Shown piece by piece: positions 44,240-54,387 of a stretch of DNA of 64,000 bases. The translations under genes were made by a program, and so were the position numbers. Source of the stretch: Pseudomonas extremaustralis (GTDB lineage Bacteria > Pseudomonadota > Gammaproteobacteria > Pseudomonadales > Pseudomonadaceae); contig NZ_LT629689.1 of the NCBI RefSeq assembly GCF_900102035.1, positions 3,456,001-3,520,000 of the forward strand, given 5' to 3'. The first letter of the stretch is position 1; every line of letters starts with the position of its first letter. The notes under the pieces are model-generated. The model made no database searches. It saw nothing but the letters and a program-made list of their open reading frames with translations, and was not told where the DNA came from.

Positions 44240-45460
44240 ATGCAGGACAATACCTTTCTCGTTGAGGGGCTGGTCAGTTTTACTCTGGCGATCATGCTGC
44301 TGTTCGCGGGCAAGAGGCTCGCACAGCGTTACGAACCACTAGGCCGCTACAGCATTCCAGAACCAGTGCTCGGTGGCTTCCTTTGTGCCGCTGTTACCGC
44401 CGTTCTGTTCTACATACTGGATATCGAAGTGGTCTTCGACCTGGAGGTACGCGATGTACTGCTGCTCTACTTCTTCGCAGGCATCGGGTTGAAGTCGGAT
44501 ATCCGCAACCTGGTCAAGGGTGGCCGCCCGCTGCTAATTCTGCTGGTACTCGCCAGCGTGTTCATCGTCTTGCAGAACCTGCTGAGTATGGGCGTGGCCA
44601 GCGGTTTCGGCCTGGATCCCAGAGCCGGCCTGATGCTCGGCTCGATCTCGCTCACCGGCGGCGTCGGTACCACCCTGGCCTGGGCACCGCTGTTCACCGA
44701 GCAATTGGGCATCGAAAATGCCATGGAGCTAGGTATTGCCAGTAACACAGTGGGGTTGATCGCAGCGTGCTGTATCGGCGGGCCGATCGCTAACTACCTG
44801 ATACGCCGCCACGCCTTAACCCCCTCTCGCGATTCAGACCTGGAAGTTGGAGTACCAGCAACCTCGGCAGACATCTCCGCCCCCATCAGCCATTACGACA
44901 TCCTGTGGGCCTGGATGTGGTTGAACATGACGCTGATGTTGGGCCACGGCTTCAACTTGCTGCTGCTCAACAGCGGAATCACCCTCCCCTCGTTTGTCAG
45001 TTGCCTGTTGGCCGGGATCGTCATTCGTAACCTGTTGCAAGCAGCCATCGGCGGTCAACGCATCAAGCACTGGAGCGGAGCCGGCCAAGGGTTGGCGCTG
45101 ATATCCGATATCTGCCTGGGTATGTTTCTAGTCATGGCGCTGATGGGACTGCAGTTGTGGCAGTTAGGCGGTGTTCTGGTCTTCGTCGTCACAGCCCTGA
45201 CATTGCAGATAACATTGACGATCCTCTATACCGTATTGCTGGTTTTCCGTTGTATGGGCCGCAACTACGAAGCCAGCGTGATAGCCGCCGGCTTCGGCGG
45301 CATCGCCCTGGGTTCAACTGCAACGGCCATCGTCAACATGACGGCAGTTACTCAGCGCTACGGAGCCGCGCACCAGGCGTTCATTATCGTTCCGCTGGTC
45401 TGCGGCTTCTTCATCGATATCGTCAATGCACTGATCATCAGCCTGATGAGCGGCATCTGA
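44240..45460 (+). CDS. gltS: Sodium/glutamate symporter GltS
   Basis: A 406-residue inner-membrane Na+-coupled glutamate carrier with about ten hydrophobic segments in two inverted halves, joined by a hydrophilic loop around 195-215. Family marks: LGRYSIPEPVLGGF, AGIGLKSD, SLTGGVGTTLAWAP and the repeat-like FGGIALGSTATAIVNMTAV. It begins 15 bases after fabI, so it probably belongs to the same transcript. Its last 147 bases overlap, antisense, the 3' end of the AraC-family gene. Confidence 0.9.
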   Translation: MQDNTFLVEGLVSFTLAIMLLFAGKRLAQRYEPLGRYSIPEPVLGGFLCAAVTAVLFYILDIEVVFDLEVRDVLLLYFFAGIGLKSDIRNLVKGGRPLLILLVLASVFIVLQNLLSMGVASGFGLDPRAGLMLGSISLTGGVGTTLAWAPLFTEQLGIENAMELGIASNTVGLIAACCIGGPIANYLIRRHALTPSRDSDLEVGVPATSADISAPISHYDILWAWMWLNMTLMLGHGFNLLLLNSGITLPSFVSCLLAGIVIRNLLQAAIGGQRIKHWSGAGQGLALISDICLGMFLVMALMGLQLWQLGGVLVFVVTALTLQITLTILYTVLLVFRCMGRNYEASVIAAGFGGIALGSTATAIVNMTAVTQRYGAAHQAFIIVPLVCGFFIDIVNALIISLMSGI

Positions 45461-46492
45461 GACATCCTCATGGGGCGTACTCTGCTCGCCTTCGTCCAGC
45501 CGGTATCGACCCGGAGACCTCCCGAACCAGCGCAGGCAGGCCTTGTGGAAACTGCTCTGATCGTGGAACCCCAGGTACTCGGCCACCTGGGTCAGACTGT
45601 ATGAGCTGCGGCACAGGTAATAATCGGCCGACTGCCGGCGAACATCACCGAGAATGTCCTTGAACTTCAGCCCTTCCTTTTCCAGGCCTCGCTGCAGGGT
45701 ACGCTTGCTCATGCAAAGAGCCAGTCCGATCGACTCCATGTCGCATCCTTCCTGACCCAGGCGCTCGATTATCAGGCCACGCACGCGCCCCCCCAAGGAG
45801 ACACCACCCAACTGCCCCAGACGAAACTCGGCGAAGCGCTTATGTAACAACGCAAGCGCCTCATTGGCCGTGCTCAACGGGCGCAACAATTCTTGCTGGT
45901 CGAACAGGACACTAGTGTGCTGGGCACCGAAACGTAACGAACACCCGAATAACTGCTGATATTCAGGGAGATTACCCGGCTCGTCATGGACAAAATCGAA
46001 TTGCAGCGGTTGCGGCAGCCCTCCCCCCATCAGCCAACGGCAAAAACCCAACAGGGCAGCGGCACCGGCATCCTCAAACGCTCGATTTCTGGGACAGCCC
46101 TCTTCAGGATGCTCCAAACATGTCAAACGCAGACGCCCGCCTTGCTCAGGAGACAGTGCGAGAGTGACACCATTGCCAAGTAGCAAGTGAAAACGCACAA
46201 AATGCTCCAGAGCCTGTTTCAGGTTGGCACTGGACATCATCACGTAGCCCACCAACTGGAAACTGCCAGGTTTGAAATGCACGGCAGCCTTGAGGCCGAG
46301 ATTCGGATTGTCCGAATCCAACTCGGCCAGCGCCATCAGTCGATAGGCGCTAGCGCGCGTGAAGAACGCATCCTCCTGTGCCAGCAAACACATATCGATT
46401 CCTGCCTCACGACACAAACGCACCGCATCCAGTCCCTCCGCCTGCAGCATAGCCACCAGCATCCCGACGTAACTGGAACTGATCCTGTACAT
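45314..46492 (-). CDS. AraC-family regulator with extended C-terminus
   Basis: 392 residues from the ATG at 46492 (AGAGGG six bases upstream). The N-terminal part is of the Arabinose_bd/OruR-type sensor class; the double helix-turn-helix lies at about 255-335 (IGLALCMSKRTLQRGLEKEG and LTQVAEYLGFHDQSSFHKACLRWFG). Such proteins normally stop soon after the PGRYR motif. Here about 58 extra acidic residues follow, most of them encoded antisense to gltS, so the original stop was probably lost in a rearrangement. Likely targets are gltS or the divergent phaBAC genes (inference). Confidence 0.85.
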   Translation of the reverse strand: MYRISSSYVGMLVAMLQAEGLDAVRLCREAGIDMCLLAQEDAFFTRASAYRLMALAELDSDNPNLGLKAAVHFKPGSFQLVGYVMMSSANLKQALEHFVRFHLLLGNGVTLALSPEQGGRLRLTCLEHPEEGCPRNRAFEDAGAAALLGFCRWLMGGGLPQPLQFDFVHDEPGNLPEYQQLFGCSLRFGAQHTSVLFDQQELLRPLSTANEALALLHKRFAEFRLGQLGGVSLGGRVRGLIIERLGQEGCDMESIGLALCMSKRTLQRGLEKEGLKFKDILGDVRRQSADYYLCRSSYSLTQVAEYLGFHDQSSFHKACLRWFGRSPGRYRLDEGEQSTPHEDVSDAAHQADDQCIDDIDEEAADQRNDNERLVRGSVALSNCRHVDDGRCS

Positions 46493-46733
46493 AGCATCCC
46501 TCTGCGCCCGTTCCCAGCCGAAAGGCAAACGATTGATCGCCGTGAAATACGCATATTAGAGGCCCGCAAGGCATTCTTCCTGATCCAGATCAAGACCAGG
46601 CCGAACCACTGTCAAAACGCGACAGAATTGGCGCGCAAGGACAACCCAGCGTCACCCAGAAACATTGTTCCTGCCCGTGAAGCACCGGAAGCTTGACCAA
46701 AATATCAAGGCTTCGATTAAGGAGGCATGGTCA

Positions 46734-47489
46734 ATGGCTACTTCGAGTAATTCGACACGTATAGCACTGGTCACCGGCGGCATGGGCGGCATCGGCACAG
46801 CGATCAGCCAGCGCCTGCACCAGGATGGTTTCACCGTAGTGGTGAGTTGCAGCCCCTACTCAAGCCGCAAAGCCTCTTGGATGGCGAAGCAATTAGAGGC
46901 TGGCTTCCACTTCCACTGCATCGACTGCGACATCACCGACTGGGACAGCACCCGCCAGGCTTTTGAGATGGTGCGCGAAAATGTCGGCCCGATTGATGTA
47001 CTGGTCAACAATGCGGGGATCACCCGAGACGGTACGCTACGCAAGATGCCTCCCGAAAACTGGAAAGCAGTGATCGATACCAACCTCACCGGCCTGTTCA
47101 ACACAACCCGTCAGGTCATCGAGAGCATGCTGACCAAGGGCTGGGGGCGTGTCATCAACATATCCTCGATCAATGGACAGCGGGGTCAGTTCGGCCAGAC
47201 CAACTACTCTGCAGCCAAAGCCGGTATCCATGGTTTCAGCATGGCTTTGGCCCGAGAAGTGAGTGGCAAGGGCGTGACCGTCAATACGGTTTCCCCTGGC
47301 TATATCAAGACAGATATGACTGCGGCAATTCGCCCAGACATCCTTGAAGGCATGATTGCCGGAATCCCCGTCGGTCGCCTCGGCCAGCCTGAGGAAATTG
47401 CCTCGATCGTAGCCTGGCTAGCCTCTGATCAATCCGCCTATGCCACCGGCGCCGACTTCTCGGTGAACGGCGGCATGAATATGCAGTGA
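46734..47489 (+). CDS. phaB: Acetoacetyl-CoA reductase PhaB
   Basis: A 251-residue NADPH-dependent short-chain dehydrogenase making (R)-3-hydroxybutyryl-CoA from acetoacetyl-CoA. It has the cofactor motif VTGGMGGIGTA, the NNAGITRDGTLRKM stretch typical of PhaB/FabG, and the catalytic Ser...YSAAK (about 160-164). The PhaB assignment over FabG rests on the phaA and phaC neighbours. The ATG at 46734 has a perfect AAGGAGG eight bases upstream; the frame is open 23 codons further, without similarity. Confidence 0.92.
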   Translation: MATSSNSTRIALVTGGMGGIGTAISQRLHQDGFTVVVSCSPYSSRKASWMAKQLEAGFHFHCIDCDITDWDSTRQAFEMVRENVGPIDVLVNNAGITRDGTLRKMPPENWKAVIDTNLTGLFNTTRQVIESMLTKGWGRVINISSINGQRGQFGQTNYSAAKAGIHGFSMALAREVSGKGVTVNTVSPGYIKTDMTAAIRPDILEGMIAGIPVGRLGQPEEIASIVAWLASDQSAYATGADFSVNGGMNMQ

Positions 47490-47525
47490 TGCGCAATCGA
47501 CTAGTCATAACATGAGGCATTCCAG

Positions 47526-48704
47526 ATGATCGACGTCGTTATCGTCGCTGCAACCCGCACCGCCATCGGTAGCTTCCAAGGCAGCCTGGCCGAGATTCCG
47601 GCACCGGAACTCGGCGCCATCGTCATCCGGCGCCTGCTCGAGCAGACCGGCCTCGATGCTGCCCAGGTCGATGAAGTGATCCTCGGCCAGGTGCTCACTG
47701 CCGCGTCCGGACAGAACCCCGCACGCCAGGCTGTGATTCGCGCCGGCCTGCCCCACGTCGTTCCTGCGATGACCCTGAACAAGGTCTGCGGCTCGGGCCT
47801 CAAGGCCCTGCACCTGGCTGCCCAGGCTATCCGTTGCGGCGATGCCGAGGTGATCATTGCCGGCGGCATGGAGAACATGAGCCTGTCGCCCTACGTGCTG
47901 CCCAAAGCCCGCACCGGCCTGCGCATGGGCCATGCGCAGATGCTCGACAGCATGATCGTCGATGGCCTGTGGGATGCCTTCAACGATTACCACATGGGCA
48001 TCACCGCCGAGAACCTGGTGGACAAGTACGGCATCAGCCGTGAAGCCCAGGACGCCTTTGCCGCCGCCTCGCAGCAGAAGGCCGTGGCCGCCATCGAAGC
48101 TGGTCGTTTCGACGCCGAGATAACCCCGGTGCTGATCCCGCAGCGCAAGGGCGATCCAATCGCCTTCGCCCGTGACGAGCAGCCGCGTGCCGGCACCACC
48201 GCCGAGTCGCTGGCCAAACTCAAGCCGGCGTTCAAGAAGGACGGCAGCGTTACCGCCGGCAATGCCTCCAGCCTCAACGATGGCGCCGCCGCCGTGCTGC
48301 TGATGAGCGCAGCCAAGGCCAAAGCGCTGGGCCTGTCGGTGCTGGCGAAAATCAGCGCCTATGCCAACGCAGGCGTCGATCCGGCGATCATGGGTATCGC
48401 CCCGGTCTCGGCCAGCCGCCACTGCCTGGACAAAGCCGGCTGGAGCCTGAACGAGCTAGACCTGATCGAAGCCAACGAAGCCTTCGCCGCCCAAGCACTG
48501 GCCGTTGGTCAGGAGCTGGGCTGGGATGCCGCCAAGGTCAACGTCAACGGCGGCGCCATCGCCCTGGGTCACCCGATCGGCGCCTCCGGCTGCCGCGTGC
48601 TGGTCAGCCTGCTGCACGAGATGATCCGCCGCGATGCCAAGAAAGGCCTGGCGACGCTGTGCATCGGCGGCGGCCAGGGCGTGGCGCTGGCCATTGAACG
48701 CTGA
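47526..48704 (+). CDS. phaA: Acetyl-CoA acetyltransferase (beta-ketothiolase) PhaA
   Basis: A 392-residue biosynthetic thiolase that condenses two acetyl-CoA to acetoacetyl-CoA. Catalytic residues are visible: Cys88 ([12 protein letters not shown]), His349 (GHPIGASG) and Cys379 (CIGGGQG). The protein aligns over its full length with PhaA/AtoB thiolases. It lies 36 bases after phaB and is followed by two hairpins before phaC. Together with PhaB it supplies the monomer for PHB. Confidence 0.95.
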   Translation: MIDVVIVAATRTAIGSFQGSLAEIPAPELGAIVIRRLLEQTGLDAAQVDEVILGQVLTAASGQNPARQAVIRAGLPHVVPAMTLNKVCGSGLKALHLAAQAIRCGDAEVIIAGGMENMSLSPYVLPKARTGLRMGHAQMLDSMIVDGLWDAFNDYHMGITAENLVDKYGISREAQDAFAAASQQKAVAAIEAGRFDAEITPVLIPQRKGDPIAFARDEQPRAGTTAESLAKLKPAFKKDGSVTAGNASSLNDGAAAVLLMSAAKAKALGLSVLAKISAYANAGVDPAIMGIAPVSASRHCLDKAGWSLNELDLIEANEAFAAQALAVGQELGWDAAKVNVNGGAIALGHPIGASGCRVLVSLLHEMIRRDAKKGLATLCIGGGQGVALAIER

Positions 48705-48743
48705 CTAACGATTTCGCGGATCTATCGGGCGAGCTCCCCTGCA

Positions 48744-48820
48744 CCCTCACCGCCTGGATGGCGGTGAGGGTATTCCCCCAAATGATCGCACCGTGCCCTT
48801 TGCCGGGCGCGGCCTTTTTT
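48744..48820 (+). terminator. Two hairpins between phaA and phaC
   Basis: First, a perfect 11-bp stem at 48744-48754/48760-48770 (CCCTCACCGCC with GGCGGTGAGGG). Second, an 8-bp stem at 48791-48798/48805-48812 (CCGTGCCC with GGGCGCGG, one wobble) followed by CCTTTTTT, a proper intrinsic terminator ending only 18 bases before the phaC start. It may limit or attenuate transcription into phaC. Confidence 0.7.
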
Positions 48821-48838
48821 CATTTTCTTGGACAAACC

Positions 48839-50545
48839 ATGAACATGAACAATTCACATTCTTTCGCTCACTACTGGTCAGGACAGGCGCCTTTCATCAC
48901 CAGCTTCGCCCTACAGCAACTGCGCCTGTACGTAGCGCAAAACTCTTGGTTCAACGGGCATGACCAAAGCCAGTGGTTCAATGTCTCCCCCGAAGCGTTG
49001 GAACAATTGCAGGTTGACTACCAGCAACAATGGACAGCGCTTGGCCAGCAACTGCTGGCCCGTCAATCGTTCGACTTCGACGACCGGCGTTTCGCTAGTG
49101 GCAACTGGAGTGAACCGTTGTTCGGTTCCATGGCCGCCTTCTACCTGCTGAATTCCGGATTTCTGCTGAAATTGCTGGAGCTGCTCACCATCAAAGAAGA
49201 GAAGCCACGTCAGCGTCTGCGCTACCTGATCGAGCAGGCAATCGCCGCAAGCGCCCCGAGCAACTTCCTGCTGAGCAATCCCGATGCCCTGAAATGCCTG
49301 GTGGAAACCCAGGGGGCCAGCCTGCTCAGTGGTCTATTGCATCTGGCCGGAGACCTACAAGAAGGCAAGTTGCGTCAATGCGACCGAGGCGACTTCGAAG
49401 TTGGCGTGAATCTCGCCGTCACTCCCGGTGAGGTGGTGCTGGAAACTCCGCTGTTCCAGTTGATCCAATACCTGCCGCTCACCGATACACAGTACCAGAG
49501 GCCAATATTTATCGTCCCGCCGGCCATCAACAAGTACTACATCCTCGACCTCAGCCCGGAAAATTCTCTGGTTCGCCATCTGCTGGAACAGGGTCACCCG
49601 GTATTCCTGATGTCCTGGCGCAACTTCACCCAGAAACAGGCTGACATCACCTGGGAGCAGATCATCCAGGACGGAGTGATCAGCGCCCTACGCACTACCC
49701 GGGTCATCAGTGGCGAGCGTCATCTGAACTGCCTGGGCTTCTGCATCGGCGGCACCCTGCTGAGCTGCGCGTTGGCAGTGCTGGCTGCGAGGGGCGACCA
49801 CGACATTGCCAGTCTGAGCCTGTTCGCCACCTTCCTCGACTACCTTGATACCGGGCCGATCAGTGTCTTTGTCGATGAGCAACTGGTGGCCTACCGCGAG
49901 CGCACCATCGGTGGCCATGGTGGTAAATGTGGCCTGTTCCGCGGAGAGGATATGGGCAACACCTTCTCCCTGCTGCGGCCCAACGAGCTGTGGTGGAACT
50001 ACAACGTCGACAAGTACCTCAAGGGACAGAAACCACGCGCCCTAGATCTGCTGTTCTGGAACAACGACAGTACCAACCTACCTGGCCCCATGTACTGCTG
50101 GTATCTGCGCCACACCTACCTGCAGAACGACCTCAAGTCGGGCGAGCTGGAGCTGTGCGGGGTCAAGCTGGATCTGCGCTCCATAGAGGCGCCAGCCTAC
50201 CTCCTCGGAACCCACGATGACCACATAGTCCCATGGCGCAGTGCCTATGCCAGCACGGCTCTTCTTGGGGGATCGAAACGCTTCGTCCTCGGATCTTCTG
50301 GCCACATCGCCGGAGTGATTAACCCACCAGCAAGCAACAAACGCCATTACTGGGTAAACGAGCACATCACGCCGATTGCTGACGACTGGCTACAAAGCGC
50401 TCAACAACACGCAGGTAGTTGGTGGGTCGATTGGTTCGCCTGGCTGGCCGGGCATGCCGGCGAGCTCCGGCCCGCCATCACGCGGATGGGCAATGCCGAA
50501 TACCCTCCCCTAGAACAAGCGCCTGGGCGCTACGTGAAGCAATGA
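48839..50545 (+). CDS. phaC: Class I PHA (PHB) synthase PhaC
   Basis: A 568-residue polymerase that joins (R)-3-hydroxyacyl-CoA into polymer on granules. The alpha/beta-hydrolase triad is visible: Cys302 in the lipase-like box LGFCIGG, Asp461 in GTHDDHIVPW and His489 in GSSGHIAGV. A class-typical N-terminal domain (WFNVSPEALEQLQVDYQQQW) and an absolutely conserved Trp-rich end (WVNEHITPIADDW) are present. The single long subunit, together with phaA, phaB and phaR, makes it class I (short-chain), unlike the class II PhaC1/PhaC2 native to Pseudomonas. The ATG at 48839 has only a weak ribosome-binding site (TTGGAC). Confidence 0.94.
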   Translation: MNMNNSHSFAHYWSGQAPFITSFALQQLRLYVAQNSWFNGHDQSQWFNVSPEALEQLQVDYQQQWTALGQQLLARQSFDFDDRRFASGNWSEPLFGSMAAFYLLNSGFLLKLLELLTIKEEKPRQRLRYLIEQAIAASAPSNFLLSNPDALKCLVETQGASLLSGLLHLAGDLQEGKLRQCDRGDFEVGVNLAVTPGEVVLETPLFQLIQYLPLTDTQYQRPIFIVPPAINKYYILDLSPENSLVRHLLEQGHPVFLMSWRNFTQKQADITWEQIIQDGVISALRTTRVISGERHLNCLGFCIGGTLLSCALAVLAARGDHDIASLSLFATFLDYLDTGPISVFVDEQLVAYRERTIGGHGGKCGLFRGEDMGNTFSLLRPNELWWNYNVDKYLKGQKPRALDLLFWNNDSTNLPGPMYCWYLRHTYLQNDLKSGELELCGVKLDLRSIEAPAYLLGTHDDHIVPWRSAYASTALLGGSKRFVLGSSGHIAGVINPPASNKRHYWVNEHITPIADDWLQSAQQHAGSWWVDWFAWLAGHAGELRPAITRMGNAEYPPLEQAPGRYVKQ

Positions 50546-50571
50546 CCGCCCGAAGTTTAGGAAAACCCTCG

Positions 50572-51645
50572 ATGAAGCCACAACAGAAGAAAACCCTGAT
50601 CCACACGGCCTCCGCCGTCGCCCTGGCCGCCGTGGCCGCACTGGTCTGGCTGGAACTGCGCCCGAGCGGCCTGGGTTCCGGTTTCGCCAGCGCCAATGGC
50701 CGGATCGAGGCAACCGAAGTGGACGTCGCCACGAAACTAGCTGGCCGTCTGCTGCAGATCGACGTCGACGAAGGCGATTTCGTCGCCGCCGGACAAGTAC
50801 TCGCGCAAATGGACATCCAGGTGCTCACCGCCCAGTTGAGCCAGGCCCAGGCCCAGGTTCGCCAGGCGCAGAACGCCACCCGCACGGCCCATTCCCAAGT
50901 TTCCCTGCGCATCAGCGAGAAAGCCACCGCCGAAGCCGTTGTGCACCAGCGTCAGGCCGAGCTGACTGCGGCGCAGAAGCGCTACGCCCGTACCGAGACC
51001 CTGGTCAGACGCAATGCCTTGCCCCAGCAGAAACTCGACGATGACCTGGCCGCCCTGCAAAGCAGCCAGGCCGCACTCAGCGCCGCCCGTTCCCAGGTTC
51101 TGTCGAGCCAGGCCGCCATAGATGCTGCGCAATCGCAGGTGATCGAGGCCGAATCCAGCGTGGAGGCAGCCCAGGCCAGCGTCGAGCGGCTGCAAGCGGA
51201 TATCGAGGACAGCCGGCTAAAGGCGCCCCGAAGTGGCCGTGTGCAGTATCGCGTCAGCCAGCCAGGCGAAGTCTTGGGTGCCGGCGGCAAGGTACTCAAT
51301 CTGGTCGACCTCAACGACGTGTACATGAACGTCTTCCTGCCGGCGCAACAGGCTGGTCGAGTCGCCCTGGGCGCGGACGTGCGACTGATCCTGGATGCCG
51401 CACCGCAATATGTAATTCCAGCCAAGGTGACCTTCGTCGCCAGCGTCGCACAGTTCACCCCCAAGACAGTGGAAACCGCCAACGAACGGGAAAAACTGAT
51501 GTTCCGGGTCAAGGCCCGAATCGATCCAGAACTGCTGCAAAAACACCTCGAACAGGTCAAGACCGGGGTTCCCGGCATGGCCTACCTGAAACTTGACGCC
51601 GCCGCCGAGTGGCCCGAAAGCCTGCACGTGCGAATCACACCATGA
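50572..51645 (+). CDS. HlyD-family membrane fusion protein (YhiI-like)
   Basis: A 357-residue periplasmic adaptor. There is one N-terminal membrane anchor (residues about 9-26), a biotinyl-lipoyl-like half ([26 protein letters not shown]), then a long Ala/Gln-rich alpha-helical hairpin (about 85-225), the second lipoyl half ([20 protein letters not shown]) and a beta-barrel domain. It links the ABC pump to an outer-membrane channel. The order adaptor, RbbA, permease is that of E. coli yhiI-rbbA-yhhJ. It ends in a 4-base overlap with the next gene and begins 27 bases after phaC. Confidence 0.9.
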   Translation: MKPQQKKTLIHTASAVALAAVAALVWLELRPSGLGSGFASANGRIEATEVDVATKLAGRLLQIDVDEGDFVAAGQVLAQMDIQVLTAQLSQAQAQVRQAQNATRTAHSQVSLRISEKATAEAVVHQRQAELTAAQKRYARTETLVRRNALPQQKLDDDLAALQSSQAALSAARSQVLSSQAAIDAAQSQVIEAESSVEAAQASVERLQADIEDSRLKAPRSGRVQYRVSQPGEVLGAGGKVLNLVDLNDVYMNVFLPAQQAGRVALGADVRLILDAAPQYVIPAKVTFVASVAQFTPKTVETANEREKLMFRVKARIDPELLQKHLEQVKTGVPGMAYLKLDAAAEWPESLHVRITP

Positions 51646-54386
51646 CAGCGAACGACCCCAGCGTGGTGCAACTGATCGAGGTCAGCCTGCGCTACAACAA
51701 AACCTGCGCGGTGGACGCGGTCACCCTCGACATCCCCGCCAACCGCATGGTCGGCCTGATCGGCCCAGATGGCGTGGGCAAGTCCAGCCTGCTGGCCCTG
51801 ATCGCCGGGGCGCGTAGGATGCAGGACGGCACGATACGGGTGCTCGACGGCGACATGGCCGATGCCGGCCACCGCCGCGACGTCTGCCCGCGCATCGCCT
51901 ACATGCCCCAGGGCCTGGGCAAGAATCTCTACCCGACCCTGACCGTGTTCGAGAACCTCGACTTCTTCGGCCGCCTGTTCGGCCAGGATGAGCAGGAGCG
52001 CAGGGCGCGGATTGCCGACCTGACGCAAAGCACCGGCCTGGCGCCGTTTGTCGAACGCCCGGCGGGCAAGCTGTCCGGCGGCATGAAACAGAAGCTCGGC
52101 TTGTGCTGTGCGCTGATCCACGATCCGGATCTGTTGATCCTCGACGAACCCACCACCGGCGTCGACCCGCTGGCGCGCAACCAGTTCTGGGAATTGATCG
52201 AGCGCATTCGCAAGCGCCGCCCCGGCATGAGCGTGCTGGTCGCCACCGCCTACATGGACGAAGCCCAGCGTTTCGACTGGCTGGTGGCCATGGACGACGG
52301 CAAGGTGCTGGATATCGGAACCCCTGGCGAACTGCTCGAACGCACCGGCACCGACAATCTGGAAGAAGCCTTCATCGCCCTGTTGCCCGAAGCCAAGCGC
52401 AGCGGCCACCATACCCTAGTGATTCCACCGCGCCCGGCGGCCAGCGGCGAGAATGCGGTGGCCATCGAGGCGCACGGCCTGACCTGCCGCTTTGGTGATT
52501 TCGTCGCCGTCGATCATGTAGATTTCCGCATCGAGCGCGGGGAAATCTTCGGCTTCCTCGGCTCCAACGGCTGCGGCAAGTCGACCACCATGAAGATGCT
52601 CACCGGGCTGCAGCCGGCCAGCGAAGGCGAAGCCTTCCTGTTCGGCAAACCGGTCGACCCAAGGAACATCGACACCCGCCGCCGGGTCGGCTACATGTCC
52701 CAGGCGTTCTCGCTGTACAGCGAGTTGAGTGTGCTGCAGAACCTCGACCTGCATGCCCGGCTGTTCGAAATCCCGCCGCAACGGCGTCCCGCGCGCATTC
52801 AGGAAATGCTCGACAGGTTCGATCTTCAGGGAGTCGCCGAGCAGTTGCCGGAGGATCTGCCCCTGGGGGTGCGCCAGCGCCTGTCGCTGGCGGTGGCGGT
52901 GATTCACCAGCCGGAGATCCTGATCCTCGACGAGCCGACTTCCGGCGTCGACCCGGTAGCCCGCGACGGCTTCTGGGAGCTGTTGATCGACCTGTCGCGC
53001 AATGACGGCGTGACCATCTTCATCTCCACCCACTTCATGAACGAAGCGCTGCGCTGCGACCGCATGTCAATGATGCATGCCGGCCGAGTGCTGGACAGCG
53101 ACACGCCTCAGGCACTGATGGACAAGCGCGGCCTGTCCACCCTGGAAGAAACCTTCATCGCCTACCTGCGCGATGCCACTGACGACAACGACACACCGAC
53201 AGACACTTCGCAGGCGGCCCTGGAGGAGACGGCATTCGCCCAGACCAACGCAGTGAAATCACGTTTCAGCCCTAGGCGTCTGTACAGCTACGCCCAGCGC
53301 GAAGCCATGGAACTGCGCCGCGATCCTGTTCGCGCCACCCTGGCCTTGATCGGTACGGTTCTGCTGATGTTCATCATGGGCTACGGCATCAACCTGGATG
53401 TCGAGGACCTGAGCTACGCGGTGCTCGATCGCGACCAGACCACCACCAGCGCCGCCTATGCCGAGACCCTTACCGGCTCGCGCTATTTCCAGGAAAAACC
53501 GCCACTGCGCGACTACGACGAACTCGAACGGCGCATGCGCCAGGGCGATATCAGCCTGGCCGTGGAGATTCCGCCAGGCTTCGGTCGCGAGCTCAAGCGC
53601 GGTGACACACCACAGATCGGCTTCTGGGTCGACGGCGCCATGCCAACCCGCGCTAACACGGTCAAGGGATACGTACAGGGCATTCACCAGAGCTACCTGC
53701 AAGATCTCGCCGAACAGGCTCCGCAGGGCGCAGCAGGCACAGCGTTCGATGTCGCCCTGCGCTACCGATACAACCCCGATGTGCAAAGCCTGCAAGCCAT
53801 GGTGCCAGCGGTGATCCCGATTTTGTTGATGATGATTCCGGCAATGCTCACCGCCTTGGGCGTGGTGCGTGAAAAGGAACTGGGTTCGATCACCAACTTC
53901 TACGTCACACCGGTGACCCGCCTGGAATTCCTGATCGGCAAGCAGTTGCCTTATATCGCCTTGGGCATGGCCAACTTTTTCATGCTGGTGGCATTCTCGG
54001 TCTGGGTCTTCGACGTGCCAATCAAGGGCAGCATGCTGACCCTGACACTCGGCGCACTGCTCTACGTGACCTGCGCCACCGGTCTCGGCCTACTGATCTC
54101 CTCGGTGCTCAACAGCCAGATCGCTGCAATCTTCGGCACCGCCATTGCCACTCTGGTGCCGGCCACGCAATTCTCCGGTCTGATCTACCCGGTATCGGCC
54201 TTGGAAGGCGCCAGCGCCTTGATCGGCAACCTCTACCCGACCAGCCATTTCCTGATCATCAGCCGTGGCGTGTTCTCCAAGGCGCTGGGCCTGGCCGAAC
54301 TCTACCCCTACTTCATTCCCTTGCTGATCACCATCCCCACACTGACCCTGCTCAGCGTCGCCGGCCTGAAGAAGCAGGAGCAATAA
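51642..54386 (+). CDS. rbbA: RbbA-type double ABC ATPase fused to ABC-2 permease
   Basis: A 914-residue fusion. ATPase 1 has Walker A GPDGVGKS, signature LSGGMKQK and Walker [11 protein letters not shown]. ATPase 2 has Walker A GSNGCGKS, a weaker signature LPLGVRQR and Walker [11 protein letters not shown]. The C-terminal third is an ABC-2 permease ([20 protein letters not shown] and several later segments). The length agrees with E. coli RbbA (911 aa), a ribosome-associated ATPase name that reflects one report; the context here is an exporter. The start at 51642 overlaps the adaptor stop by 4 bases. The exported substrate is unknown. Confidence 0.9.
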   Translation: MTANDPSVVQLIEVSLRYNKTCAVDAVTLDIPANRMVGLIGPDGVGKSSLLALIAGARRMQDGTIRVLDGDMADAGHRRDVCPRIAYMPQGLGKNLYPTLTVFENLDFFGRLFGQDEQERRARIADLTQSTGLAPFVERPAGKLSGGMKQKLGLCCALIHDPDLLILDEPTTGVDPLARNQFWELIERIRKRRPGMSVLVATAYMDEAQRFDWLVAMDDGKVLDIGTPGELLERTGTDNLEEAFIALLPEAKRSGHHTLVIPPRPAASGENAVAIEAHGLTCRFGDFVAVDHVDFRIERGEIFGFLGSNGCGKSTTMKMLTGLQPASEGEAFLFGKPVDPRNIDTRRRVGYMSQAFSLYSELSVLQNLDLHARLFEIPPQRRPARIQEMLDRFDLQGVAEQLPEDLPLGVRQRLSLAVAVIHQPEILILDEPTSGVDPVARDGFWELLIDLSRNDGVTIFISTHFMNEALRCDRMSMMHAGRVLDSDTPQALMDKRGLSTLEETFIAYLRDATDDNDTPTDTSQAALEETAFAQTNAVKSRFSPRRLYSYAQREAMELRRDPVRATLALIGTVLLMFIMGYGINLDVEDLSYAVLDRDQTTTSAAYAETLTGSRYFQEKPPLRDYDELERRMRQGDISLAVEIPPGFGRELKRGDTPQIGFWVDGAMPTRANTVKGYVQGIHQSYLQDLAEQAPQGAAGTAFDVALRYRYNPDVQSLQAMVPAVIPILLMMIPAMLTALGVVREKELGSITNFYVTPVTRLEFLIGKQLPYIALGMANFFMLVAFSVWVFDVPIKGSMLTLTLGALLYVTCATGLGLLISSVLNSQIAAIFGTAIATLVPATQFSGLIYPVSALEGASALIGNLYPTSHFLIISRGVFSKALGLAELYPYFIPLLITIPTLTLLSVAGLKKQEQ

Positions 54387-54387
54387 G

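Noticed and set aside
51642..54386. Ribosome-linked role of RbbA
   Set aside because: The gene sits in an adaptor-ATPase-permease-TolC operon, so an exporter role is better supported here than a ribosomal one.
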